Assembly: GCF_003003885.1 (NCBI RefSeq)
Contig: NZ_PVWN01000022.1
Span: 1-64,000, forward strand
Length of the DNA: 64,000 nucleotides
Reading direction: 5' to 3'
From: Chlorogloea sp. CCALA 695
Lineage (GTDB): Bacteria > Cyanobacteriota > Cyanobacteriia > Cyanobacteriales > Chroococcidiopsidaceae
Below are positions 18,668 through 28,025 of the stretch, piece after piece. Made by a program: the position numbers and the translations under genes. Below the pieces are notes generated by a model. The model was not told where the DNA came from. It did no database searches and saw nothing but the letters and a program-made list of their open reading frames with translations. The first letter of the stretch is position 1. Each line of letters opens with the position of its first letter.

Positions 18668-19737
18668 TCATAAATTCGATATAGGTTTTATGAAATTCAT
18701 GTATGCGCTGTTTTTCTCTACTAAAAATTCCATTTTTTCTGTAATTTCTGATAGTCCCAACTGTACTTGTTCGCAAATCGGCTTATCTTCTTCCCAAGCT
18801 ACGCGCGTTAATTGCGCCGTAGATTGACTATTCATATTAAACAAAATTTCTTCTAAGGTATCATCATTTAATTTTCCCATAAATCTATAATTAATAGCTT
18901 TAGTTGTTGTAGCGTTTAAAGGCTCGATAACGTGAGCAGTTAAAGACATTCCTGAAAAGGTAGCCAAAGTCAGCATTGGCAACACAAAATAATGCTGATA
19001 ACCGTCTATTTTCAAACTTCGGTTATTAGCCATCGCCAACAATTTATCTCGCTTTCGGTCTAGTTTTGTATGATTGCTTGTATAAATAGAATGTTGTTTG
19101 TACAATAAATAATCTTTTTTTGCTGTACCATACTTACTTAAAGAATTTGGGTGTGCAAACCAGGTATGATAACTTTTTAAAGCATTCTCTACTACAACTT
19201 TCCAGTTAGCATTAATTAAAATTTCATAGTATTCTACTTGTTTGCCTATAGCGGCGAAAAACTCTATCAATTGTTCGTATATCTCACCCAAATAACTTTT
19301 CAGGCTAATGTTATCGTTGGTTTTTTTATAAATACAAAAACCCCGCATTTTTCTACTAGCCATTGCTCTAGTTTTAAAGATTTTCTACTTTCCTCCAATC
19401 CCAGAGCAAATTCTTGCTGATGGGGAATTGCAATCGGAATTCCCTCACTATCATAAACCCAAGTATGGTAGAAACATTGTAAAGCACCGTTGCCTTTATT
19501 GTTAGTACGAATCCGGCTAAAACGGTGAGAACAAACATTATGAAATGCTCTTAATTCACCATGAAAGTTTTGGACAACAACAGACTTACCTCCGATTTCT
19601 TTACATAAATAATCATTATAATGCTCTAAATCTGTTGCAAATCCAGCAAAGTTCCATAATTGCTGACACAAAACAAGTTTTTCTTGTTCAAAGTATTCAA
19701 TATTTGAATAACAAGTAGGTGCTATTAAAGGTTTCAT
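18668..19737 (-). pseudogene. Rieske non-heme iron oxygenase, one-base frameshift
   Basis: The N-terminal half (ATG 19737 to about 19320) carries a Rieske [2Fe-2S] site. It shows CSHRFSRI and then CFYHTWVYDSEG, where CPHR is more usual. The C-terminal half is in another frame and carries the mononuclear-iron His pair in LKSYHTWFAHPNS. The frames meet at a run of seven T (seven A in gene sense) at 19321-19327. Adding one A restores a continuous product of about 356 residues. The enzyme would hydroxylate or demethylate a small molecule; the substrate is unknown. It sits between the hydrolase and the small coiled-coil gene. Confidence 0.85.
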
Positions 19738-19832
19738 GAGTTAAGGTAGCAACCTAATATATTTAAACTTAAAGAAATAATTAAAATTCTAATTACTTCT
19801 TTAATTATGCAAATTCATTTGAAGGCTAACTT

Positions 19833-20168
19833 TTATTCTTTGGCTTCAATTATTTGAGAAATTATTTCAATTTCTCTATCAGTTTCATGCAGTAGCGATT
19901 GCAGCCAAGCACGGCGATACTTTAGTTGTGCTTGTTGCTCCTGCATCTCCTCAAGAGTGCTTGATGACCTAATCAATTCTCCTGACGATTGAAAGCTACT
20001 TTGGATATGTTCAAGAAAATCAATCAACATACTGCGTAAACTAACAATTTCATTCTCAATTTTGGGAACATCTAATTCTGTGATTTCTGATGATTTTTCA
20101 AAGCCTTGACTAGCTGCTTCATCTTCAATGGAAAAGTTAGATATAGCTTAATTTTCTGGTTGATTCAT
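19833..20168 (-). pseudogene. Small coiled-coil protein with early TAA
   Basis: One frame runs from ATG 20168 to a stop at 19833 (about 111 codons). It reads MNQPEN*AISNFSIEDEA, with TAA at 20148-20150 as codon 7. The rest is acidic and helical, with heptad-like LRSMLIDFLEHIQ and LKYRRAWLQSLLHETD segments. Restoring CAA gives NQAIS. An internal ATG at 20030 could restart translation of the last 65 residues. The small size, acidic N-terminus and place between a pentapeptide protein and an oxygenase would suit a precursor or chaperone-like partner, but I recognise no family. Confidence 0.6.
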
Positions 20169-20205
20169 ATTATTATTTATATACAGTACCGTCAGGCATG
20201 ATTGC

Positions 20206-21567
20206 TTAATTTAAAATTACTTCTTTTAAGTTTACACCTGTCAAATTTGCTTTAGTTAAGTTTGCTCCTTTAAGAATTGCTCCAGTTAAATTTGACTTAA
20301 CTAAATTAGCTCCCGTTAAATTTGCACGGGATAAATTAGCAGATTGGAGATTAGCAGATTGGAGAATTGCGCCAGCTAAGTTTGCTTGACTTAAATTAGC
20401 ACCGCGCAAATCAGAAAATTGCAGACAGGCGGAAATTAGCATCGCACCGCAAGCAATTAAATAAGCGCTACTACTAGCCACAGCAAAATCTTCAGGAAAC
20501 TGAGTTTGTAAATTATAAAGTGCTTGAGTTAAGTTAGCTCCTTATAAATTAGCCTCTTGTAGATTAGTAGCTCTCAAGTCGGCAAACTGGAGGTGACAGA
20601 ACTCTAAGTTAGCTTGATTAAGGTTAGCTTTTCTAAAGTTGGTATAACGAAAATCTGTTTGCACTAAATAGGCTTGCGCTAAGTTGATAGAGGATAAATT
20701 AAGATAGCTTAAATCTCCCTGTGGCAAATTAAGCTGTGACAGTTGTGCGCCAGCAGTTATTAAGCAAGCGCCAGTTTTAGTTATGTCAAACTTATCTGGT
20801 AGTTGGGTTTGCTCGTTGTAAATTGCATTTGCTAAATTAGCTTGTTGAAGTTGAGCGTCGCGCAAATCGGCTTGTAACAAATTAGTGTAACTTAAATTTG
20901 CTTTTCGTAAGTTAGCATTACGCAAGTTAGCACCACGCAAATTAGCTTGTTGTAAGTTGGCTGATTACAAGTTGGCTGTACTCAAATTTGCATCTTTGAG
21001 ATAGCTATTGGCGGCGATTAAATAAGCACCTTTACTTTGGGGGTTAAAGTTGCGAGGAAACAATGTTGTTTCGCTATAAATTGCTCCTTGCATACTTACA
21101 CTTTCTAGCTCTACAAAAGAGCTTAAATCTAAGTCTCGGATATCAAGGTTATCAATGTTGGCGTTAGCGGCGATTGAGTAAGTGCCTCTGTTTTGGGGAT
21201 TAAAGCTGGGAGGAAACAACGTCGTTTCACTGTAAATTGCTCCTTACATATTTGCGCTTTCTAGCTCTGCATTGCTTAAATTGGTGGCAATTAAGTTTGC
21301 TTTTTGTATGTTTGCTTTTTGCAAGTAGGCTCCACTTAAGTTTGCTCCTATTAAGTTTGCATTACTTAAATCTCCGCAACTTAAGATAGCCTGAGATAAA
21401 TTTGCACCGCTTAAATTTGCTGCTGATAACTTAGCAGTAACTAAATATGCTCCGTAAAGATGAATACTAGCTAAGTTTGCTCTGGGGAAATGAATAGGTG
21501 AATTTAAGCTATCAATTTCCTGCTCTAACAAACAGGTTTCTTTCAGGTGATTAGTATCTACATACAT
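20206..21567 (-). pseudogene. Pentapeptide-repeat protein, broken by three TAA
   Basis: One frame from ATG 21567 to a stop at 20206 (about 453 codons) encodes A(D/N)LxX pentapeptide repeats, mostly xANLx. These are interspersed with a recurring segment of the type AIYSETTLFPxxFNP. TAA codons interrupt it at 21244-21246, 20965-20967 and 20542-20544. The first is SMQGAIYSE in a sister repeat and NM*GAIYSE here, so CAA to TAA is nearly certain. The second lies where sister repeats read ANLQSANL. Such right-handed beta-helix proteins are often cytosolic or DNA-mimic-like; the role here is unknown. Confidence 0.88.
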
Positions 21568-21591
21568 TTTTGTAATAGCTCTAACTTCTAA

Positions 21592-24097
21592 CTAAGGTAG
21601 CCAAGACCAAACTTCAACTTGAATAAAGCGGACAATAGGACGAGTAAAAGCGACAATTAGCGGTAAGGTTTTCCCTTCTATTTTCGCGTATCCAGTCATC
21701 CCAGCTTTTAATTTTTCATCGGGATTAGGAACATCAACAATAACATTTATAACTCGCTCGCTTGCAGGATTATTTTCTGTGTTACTTGTCGATTCAGAAA
21801 CAGCATTAAGTTGAATAGAAAGCACTTTCCCTACTAGCGGTTTATTTGGGTAAGATAAAAGTTTAATTTCAACTTTGCCGTTCAAAACAAAGTCTCCAGT
21901 GCTATACTCTAGAATTTGCAACTCGCCGCTAATATGTCGGTCATCTTCCGCTACTGCAAAGGTTTCTCCTTGTTTAAGATAAGTACCTATTTTTCGTTCT
22001 AAATAAGGAGTAATCAAACGTCCATCAATTGGCATTAGTAAAGCAGTCCGCTTTACTTGACTTTCAGTATATTTTAATTATTGTTTTAAACATCGAACTT
22101 CTGCATCAGCAGCTTCTACTTGATTACGTGCGGCGGTTATATCTTGGGGATGAGAGCCACTTAATACTAGAGCTAAGTTTGCTTTCGCCTCTATTAAACT
22201 TTGATTTTTGACTTCTAAATTTTGTTGAAGTTCTATTACGCTTTGCTGCTTTTCTACTATTTCATTACGGTCTAATTCATTCTGCTTTTCAGTATTTTCA
22301 TGCTGCTGTAAAAAGTACGCGCCTTGTTGATATAATGCTTTAAAGCACGCTCTACTTGGATTTTGGCTACTTCTATTTGTTGATTTGCTACTTTTAATTG
22401 CCCTTGAGCAACAGCTATTTTTTGATTAGCTACTGCTACATCTTATGCTCTTGGAGTTGCAATCAATTTGCTTAAGTTTGCTCTTCGCGATGCTAACTCA
22501 GCTTGTTGTCTTTTGATTGATTCTCTAAGGGTTTGAACTTCGTTTTCAATATCAATAGATTCCATATTAGCAATAACGTTTTTTTGCTTAATCCACTGAC
22601 TATCTCCACCTTTAAAAAAAACTTTCGTAATTTTGCCATCAACTTGAGCTTGAATGCTCTGCTGCGTTGGTGGTAATAGTTGAATGTTGCCACCAGGACG
22701 ATAAGGATAAGGTAATACAAGTATAATTACTACAATAAGCCAAGCTAAAAACTTTGCCCAATATTTCAGTTTAAATTTACGTTTCTTGCTTGCTAGAGGT
22801 TGCTCGACAGAAATAGCATCAAAAGTTTTATTAAACTTCCATTTTTTTAAAGTTTTTTGTACGGGCTTAATTAAAGCGAAAGTAGCGATAATACCAAGGA
22901 TAATTATATCAGTTCCTCTCCCAAAAATTCTAGTAAATGTTTCAGATAATCCATCAGCCCATGAATGAATAATCACGAAGAAAAATCCCCAATCAAAACT
23001 TATTGATAAACTACCAATTCATATTAAGACTAATTTTTTTTTTGTAGATAAAGACTTTGGCAATGGACGACGGCTAAGAATCATATCCCAAGTTTTATAT
23101 ACTCTTTTAATATAATTTGGTGGTAATTTTAATAATGTAACTAGCAAATAGTAGCCATCGGTCGGTAATAGCGGACTACTATTAAATAAAAATTCAAGAA
23201 AAGCTGAATAAGCAAGGGAAATAGCACTGGTTCCAAGCGCAGTCTTTGTTCGTCCCATAAAATACCAAGTTAGTACGCGAAGAACTATAATTCCTAGGCG
23301 GAGTAGTAAAGGCGTTGCAAAAGTCCAAACTTGCTTTTGTCTTGATAACTGAAACATCTCACTACGGTCTATATAAAAACGTGGATGAAACCCCATCGAT
23401 AGAGCCAATCCAAAATTTTTAACTTCTCCACCGCAAGCAGTAAAAACAATACCTTGAGCAGTTTTGACAATTAAGATTATAAGAGTAAGAGTTAGTAAAA
23501 AATGGTATACCTCCGTTCATTGTATAGCGAATATCAGTCCAAAAAAACTCTTGATTATTTATTAAAGTAAATAAAGCAAGCATTAAACCAGGAATTAACG
23601 CCCACATTAAAAATTGAAATAATGGTTTAAGTGGATAAAACACCTTCAGTAAAAAGTTAAATACTTTAACTGAGTTGGGTAGTAGCCAGATGTAAGTTTT
23701 ATTATTTTTTTCGCTCCACATCAGATTTCCTTTGACCATTTTGATCGAGATTAATCAATTTTTTTTCTAAGTTTTATGTTGTCAATTCTGGAAAACTTAA
23801 AGAGTTGTTTGAGTTATAAGTAGAATTAGTTTCTAATAATCCATAATCTATTTGTTCCAGAAAGTTTTGAAGGTCTGCTTCGGTAAGTGTCAGAGCAAAA
23901 CGGCTTTTAAAAGCTGCTACAATCTGAGACGGTGTTGAAGTTCCATTTATAGATTGACATAAAAAATATTCTTCTTACCCAAATTCAAAAGAACAGTTAT
24001 TTGTAGGTTTTTTAACTAAATATTGTTTGGATAAATTGTTTATAGTACAGGTAACAATCAAATCTTGTCGGAAGCAAGTTACTGGCGAAGTAGGCAT
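21592..24097 (-). pseudogene. PqqD-like/M50-like/HlyD exporter protein, heavily broken
   Basis: Pieces in several frames form one ~830-codon gene from ATG 24097. In order they are: a PqqD-like winged-helix start (EEYFLCQSINGTSTP), a site-2-protease-like membrane region (ACGGEVKNFGLALSMGF, FHPRFYIDRSEM), more membrane helices, then a HlyD lipoyl/coiled-coil adaptor (AQVDGKITKVF; LKAGMTGYAKIEGK). Breaks are TAA 23975, 23774, 22443 and 22078, TGA 23019, and frameshifts near 23705-23711, 23497-23502 and 22339-22345. The M50 HExxH is not recognisable. Intact relatives form export systems with peptidase-domain ABC transporters in cyanobacteria. It was probably the first gene of the decayed operon. 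Confidence 0.8.
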
Positions 24098-24437
24098 TTT
24101 ATACCAATTTCAGACTGAGAATGTACTTGGTAGTAAAAATGACAATTGTTTAATTAAAATGTTTCTGTGTAGAATAATAGACGTGCATTTGAAAATAAAA
24201 GAGCAATCCAAAATCTATCGAATAAAGCTTAATAAGTTAGCTGATAAAAAATGTGGCATTGATTATAAAACCGCTTAAATTTATGGCGTTATAGGCGAAA
24301 CGAGCGCTGAATAATAAGTATAGTTGTTAAGGATTATAAATATTTTTGAGAAAATTTTGAATGAAAACCAGAGGGTGCATAGTATTAGTAAGTATTATCA
24401 ATTTTTTGTTAAGTAATAGACATAATTATTAAAACGA
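24098..24437. other. AT-rich gap between decayed operon and GT4 gene
   Basis: These 340 bases are strongly AT-rich. A small plus-strand frame that begins antisense to the exporter start has no family signature. The former operon promoter and the promoter of the downstream glycosyltransferase must lie here; I see no clear element. Confidence 0.4.
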
Positions 24438-25496
24438 TTGTTAGTTAACTTATCATTTGTTAGTTCTAAGCCCACAGGCTTAAGCACTTATGCTACTAAT
24501 TTAATTCCTCATCTTCAGAAGCTGCAACCAATACTACTAAGTTCCCAAGCAATCGATGATTATGATTGTTATCTAATACCAGGGAATTTAACACCAGATT
24601 GGGGTAGTAAAGGGCATTTGCGCCGATTGTGGTGGACGCAACGGCAATTACCGAAGATATATAAACAAAAGACATCACCGCTTTTATTTTCACCTATCCC
24701 TGAAGCACCGCTATTTACAAACTGTCGTTATATTATAACCGTTCACGATCTTATCCCTTTACGCTTTGCTAAATTATCCCCTCTTGGTGCTTACAGCCGT
24801 TATTATATTCCTCAAGTTTTAAAGGGCGCGCAACATATTCTTTGTAATTCCAAAGCCACAGCTAAAGATATTACTTACTTTTTTGGCATCAATCCCTGCA
24901 AAATTACCCCCATACTATTAGCCCACGACGCGGATAATTTTTCCTTTCTTAACTTACCCAAATCTAACTACTTTCTTTACATCGGGAGGCAAGATCCTTA
25001 CAAAAACTTGCAGCGCCTAATTACAGCCTTTGCAGTGATACCAAATTATCACAAATATCAATTATGGATAGCCGGGACTCCCGACGCGCGATATACCCCC
25101 GTACTTCAAGCGCTAATAGATAAACTGGAACTAACTAATTATGTTAAATTTATTGACTATGTTGCTTATAGCCAATTGCCAATAATTATTAATAGCGCGA
25201 TCGCTCTAGTGTTTCCTAGTTTGTGGGAAGGTTTTGGCTTCCCGGTTTTAGAGGCTATGGCCTGTGGTACACCCGTAATTACTTCTAACATCTCATCAAT
25301 GCCCGAAGTCGCGGGACAAGCGGCGATACTTGTAAATCCTTACAGCACCGCAGAAATTAGTCAAGCAATGGAAAAAATCGCTAATTCTCAAGAATTGACT
25401 TCGCAATTATCCCAGCTTGGTTTAGAAAGAGCCAAAAAATTTAGCTGGGATAAAACAGGAATTGCTACGGTAGAAGTATTGTCTCGTTACCTATAA
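24438..25496 (+). CDS. Family 4 glycosyltransferase
   Basis: The 352-residue protein has the GT-B fold. The N-terminal acceptor domain begins with the LVNLSF strand and the glycine-containing SSKPTGLSTYA. The C-terminal nucleotide-sugar domain begins NYFLYIGRQDPYKNL (about 180) and ends with the E-x7-E element in SLWEGFGFPVLEAMACGTPV. The only reasonable start is TTG 24438, because no ATG fits before the conserved LVNLSF strand. It is intact, unlike the genes to its left, and is convergent with the ABC transporter. It probably acts on exopolysaccharide or a glycolipid; the substrate is unknown. Confidence 0.88.
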   Translation: MLVNLSFVSSKPTGLSTYATNLIPHLQKLQPILLSSQAIDDYDCYLIPGNLTPDWGSKGHLRRLWWTQRQLPKIYKQKTSPLLFSPIPEAPLFTNCRYIITVHDLIPLRFAKLSPLGAYSRYYIPQVLKGAQHILCNSKATAKDITYFFGINPCKITPILLAHDADNFSFLNLPKSNYFLYIGRQDPYKNLQRLITAFAVIPNYHKYQLWIAGTPDARYTPVLQALIDKLELTNYVKFIDYVAYSQLPIIINSAIALVFPSLWEGFGFPVLEAMACGTPVITSNISSMPEVAGQAAILVNPYSTAEISQAMEKIANSQELTSQLSQLGLERAKKFSWDKTGIATVEVLSRYL

Positions 25497-25502
25497 GCGC
25501 AA

Positions 25503-28025
25503 TTATATGGCAGCTTGTTGGCGTTGATATAGCGACCAATATAGACCTTTTTCTTGTAGCAAGCGATCGTGCGTACCTTGTTCCATAAGTACGCCTTTTT
25601 CTAGCACGACAATTAAGTCAGCGCGTTTGAGGGGTGCAAAACGATGAGCAATCAAAAAGACAGTGCGACCTTGAGAAAAGCTTTGCAAATTTTGCAAAAC
25701 TTGCTGCTCAGTTTCACTATCCAAAGCACTGGTAGCTTCATCCAAAATTAAAATTGGTGCGGAAGAAAGAAACAACCGCGACAAAGCAATGCGTTGACGC
25801 TGACCTCCAGACAAAGACATTCCGCGCTCTCCAACGCTGGTGTCGTAGCCTTGAGGTAAATCAGCGATAAAATCGTGAGCCGCCGCCATCCGCGCCGCTT
25901 CTACAACTTTTTCGGCACTGATGTCAGGATTGCCAAGAGTTATATTTTCCCAGACTGAACCATTAAACAGAAAATCATCTTGGAGAACCACCGCCACTTG
26001 TTCGCGCAGAGATGTTAAATCAGCACTTTTAATATCAAAACCATCAATAGAAATTCGTCCTGCTTCTGGTAAGTACAGCCGTTGTAACAGTTTTGTAATC
26101 GTACTTTTACCCGAACCACTACGTCCTACTACCCCCACAAACATCCCCGGCTCAACTTTAAAAGAAACGCCTTTTAAAATTGCCTCTTGATTAGGACGGT
26201 AACGAAAAAACAGCTTTTCAAAACTAACTTGACCTGCAAGGGGAGGTAATACTAACCCTGCACCGGGTTCCGCTTCGGGAGCAACATTGAGAATATCGCC
26301 AATCCGGTCTACTGATAGCAGCACTTGTTGTAGAGTTTGCCACAGTTGCAATAATCGAATTAATGGCCCTGTGACTCTAGCTACTAGCATATTAAAAGCT
26401 ACAAGCTGCCCCACGCTTAGGTCTTGGCTAATAACTAGCTTTGCCCCAAAATACAAAATCAAGATAGTAGTCAGCCCGCTTAAAAAAGTACCAATACTGT
26501 TACTAATATTAGAAGTAGTGGAAGCGCGGAAATTTGTGCGGATGTAACGAGCAAATAACCCTTCCCAGCGATCGCGCGCGGCGGATTCTGAAGCATGAGC
26601 TTTGACCGCATGAATGCCTGTAACTACTTCTACTAAAAAGGATTGGCTATCGGCGGCGCGATTAAAAGATTCATCTAACCAGCCACGCAAAATTGGCGTT
26701 GATACTAAAGTTAGGATTCCAAAAAATGGTACTACCGCTAGAGCAATCCAAGTTAGAGATTGGCTGTAGTAGAACATTACCGCTAGATAAATGACGGTAA
26801 AAACGCTATCAATAATTACTGTCGCCGCCGTTCCGGTTAAAAACTTGCGGATACTTTCTAGTTCTTGCACTCGCGCCACTGTATCGCCGACTCGTCGCGC
26901 TTCAAAGTAAGCTAAGGGTAAGCGTAATAGATGGCGAAACAACTGAGCAGATAAGCTCAGATCGAGACGACGGGCGGTGTGAGTAAAGATAAATAATCTT
27001 AAAGCATCTAAAAAAGCGCTGAAGAAAGCCACGCCAATTAAAGCTATACCCATGACATCCAAAGTTGCCAAACTCTGTTGACTTAAAACTTTGTCAATGA
27101 TTACCTGGGTAATGATCGGAGTTGCTAAACCTAGCATTTGGACTGTAAAAGAAGCAAGTAAAACTTCTCCCAAGAGTCCGCGAAAACGCCATACAGCAGG
27201 TAAAAACCAGCGCAAACCAAAGGTTTCTTGGGTTTGGATTAATTCGGTTTGCCAAATTTTGCCATTCCAAGCCGCTTCAAGGCTGGATTTGCTAATACTT
27301 TCACAGCCACCTTTAAGGCTAAGGGGATCGGCAATAATTAAAGTGTCGCCTTTGATTTCGTAGGCAACTATCCAATGTTCTTGTTTCCAGTGCAGTAATA
27401 TCGGAAAAGAAATTTGTTTTAGTTCGTCCCAACTAATTTGTAGCTGTTGCAGTCTTAATCCTAGTTTTTCCCCAGCTTCTACAACTTGTTTAGGGCGATC
27501 GCCGCGCAGATAACGCTTCACCCAGTCCATTGAGGCGGGATTTTCTAGTTGTTGCGCCAGCATCGATAAACTAGCGGCGGCGGTATTAGAACTTGCCGTA
27601 TAAGGATAACCCGTGATTACCTGAGAGACATTAGCGCTAGGAGGCTGGTAGGACTCTTTTGTTTTTGTCCAAAACTGTTCGATCTGATCAGAGACCAAAC
27701 CCGCCCAAAGACCTGAATGCCAATGAGCAACAACGACATCTTTGCTGGAGGCTCTAGCTTTCCAATCTCCTGAAAGTTCTAGCAAATCGCCAAACCAGTC
27801 TCCCGCTTGGAGAACAACCGTGCGATCGCTCGATACTAGACGAACCTTACCATCAAGCAAAAGAAACTGACTGCCTTTGGATAAATCGCTTGACCAAATA
27901 ACTTTTCCGGTAGTATAACTCTCGGTTTTTGCCTGACTTTGAATTTGGATTTGTTGTTCGCCTACCAAAAGATTTAAGGGTAGGCGATCCCAGGGCAACT
28001 TTAGCTCATCAGTGTTCGCAAGCAT
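25503..28025 (-). CDS. Type I secretion ABC transporter with C39-like domain
   Basis: This is an 840-residue HlyB-like exporter. In order: a cyclic-nucleotide-binding-like beta barrel (about 20-130), a C39-like domain (about 140-275) in which the catalytic Cys position reads SSNTAAAS so peptidase activity is lost, a six-helix membrane domain (about 290-575), and an ATPase. The ATPase has Walker A GRSGSGKST, signature LSGGQRQR, Walker B ILILDEATS and H-loop IAHRF. The start is ATG 28025: it overlaps the isomerase stop as TAATG, with AGGAG seven bases before it. A longer GTG start at 28076 is unlikely. It exports an unprocessed protein substrate. Confidence 0.93.
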   Translation of the reverse strand: MLANTDELKLPWDRLPLNLLVGEQQIQIQSQAKTESYTTGKVIWSSDLSKGSQFLLLDGKVRLVSSDRTVVLQAGDWFGDLLELSGDWKARASSKDVVVAHWHSGLWAGLVSDQIEQFWTKTKESYQPPSANVSQVITGYPYTASSNTAAASLSMLAQQLENPASMDWVKRYLRGDRPKQVVEAGEKLGLRLQQLQISWDELKQISFPILLHWKQEHWIVAYEIKGDTLIIADPLSLKGGCESISKSSLEAAWNGKIWQTELIQTQETFGLRWFLPAVWRFRGLLGEVLLASFTVQMLGLATPIITQVIIDKVLSQQSLATLDVMGIALIGVAFFSAFLDALRLFIFTHTARRLDLSLSAQLFRHLLRLPLAYFEARRVGDTVARVQELESIRKFLTGTAATVIIDSVFTVIYLAVMFYYSQSLTWIALAVVPFFGILTLVSTPILRGWLDESFNRAADSQSFLVEVVTGIHAVKAHASESAARDRWEGLFARYIRTNFRASTTSNISNSIGTFLSGLTTILILYFGAKLVISQDLSVGQLVAFNMLVARVTGPLIRLLQLWQTLQQVLLSVDRIGDILNVAPEAEPGAGLVLPPLAGQVSFEKLFFRYRPNQEAILKGVSFKVEPGMFVGVVGRSGSGKSTITKLLQRLYLPEAGRISIDGFDIKSADLTSLREQVAVVLQDDFLFNGSVWENITLGNPDISAEKVVEAARMAAAHDFIADLPQGYDTSVGERGMSLSGGQRQRIALSRLFLSSAPILILDEATSALDSETEQQVLQNLQSFSQGRTVFLIAHRFAPLKRADLIVVLEKGVLMEQGTHDRLLQEKGLYWSLYQRQQAAI

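Noticed and set aside
15895-24097. A reassigned code (TAA read as Gln) as the explanation of the stops.
   Set aside because: Frameshifts and TGA stops occur in the same genes, and intact neighbours end normally in TAA, so decay is simpler; I keep it only as a test.
24027-24278. An 83-codon plus-strand frame opposite the start of the broken exporter.
   Set aside because: AT-driven frame with no known motif, antisense to a clearly readable pseudogene.
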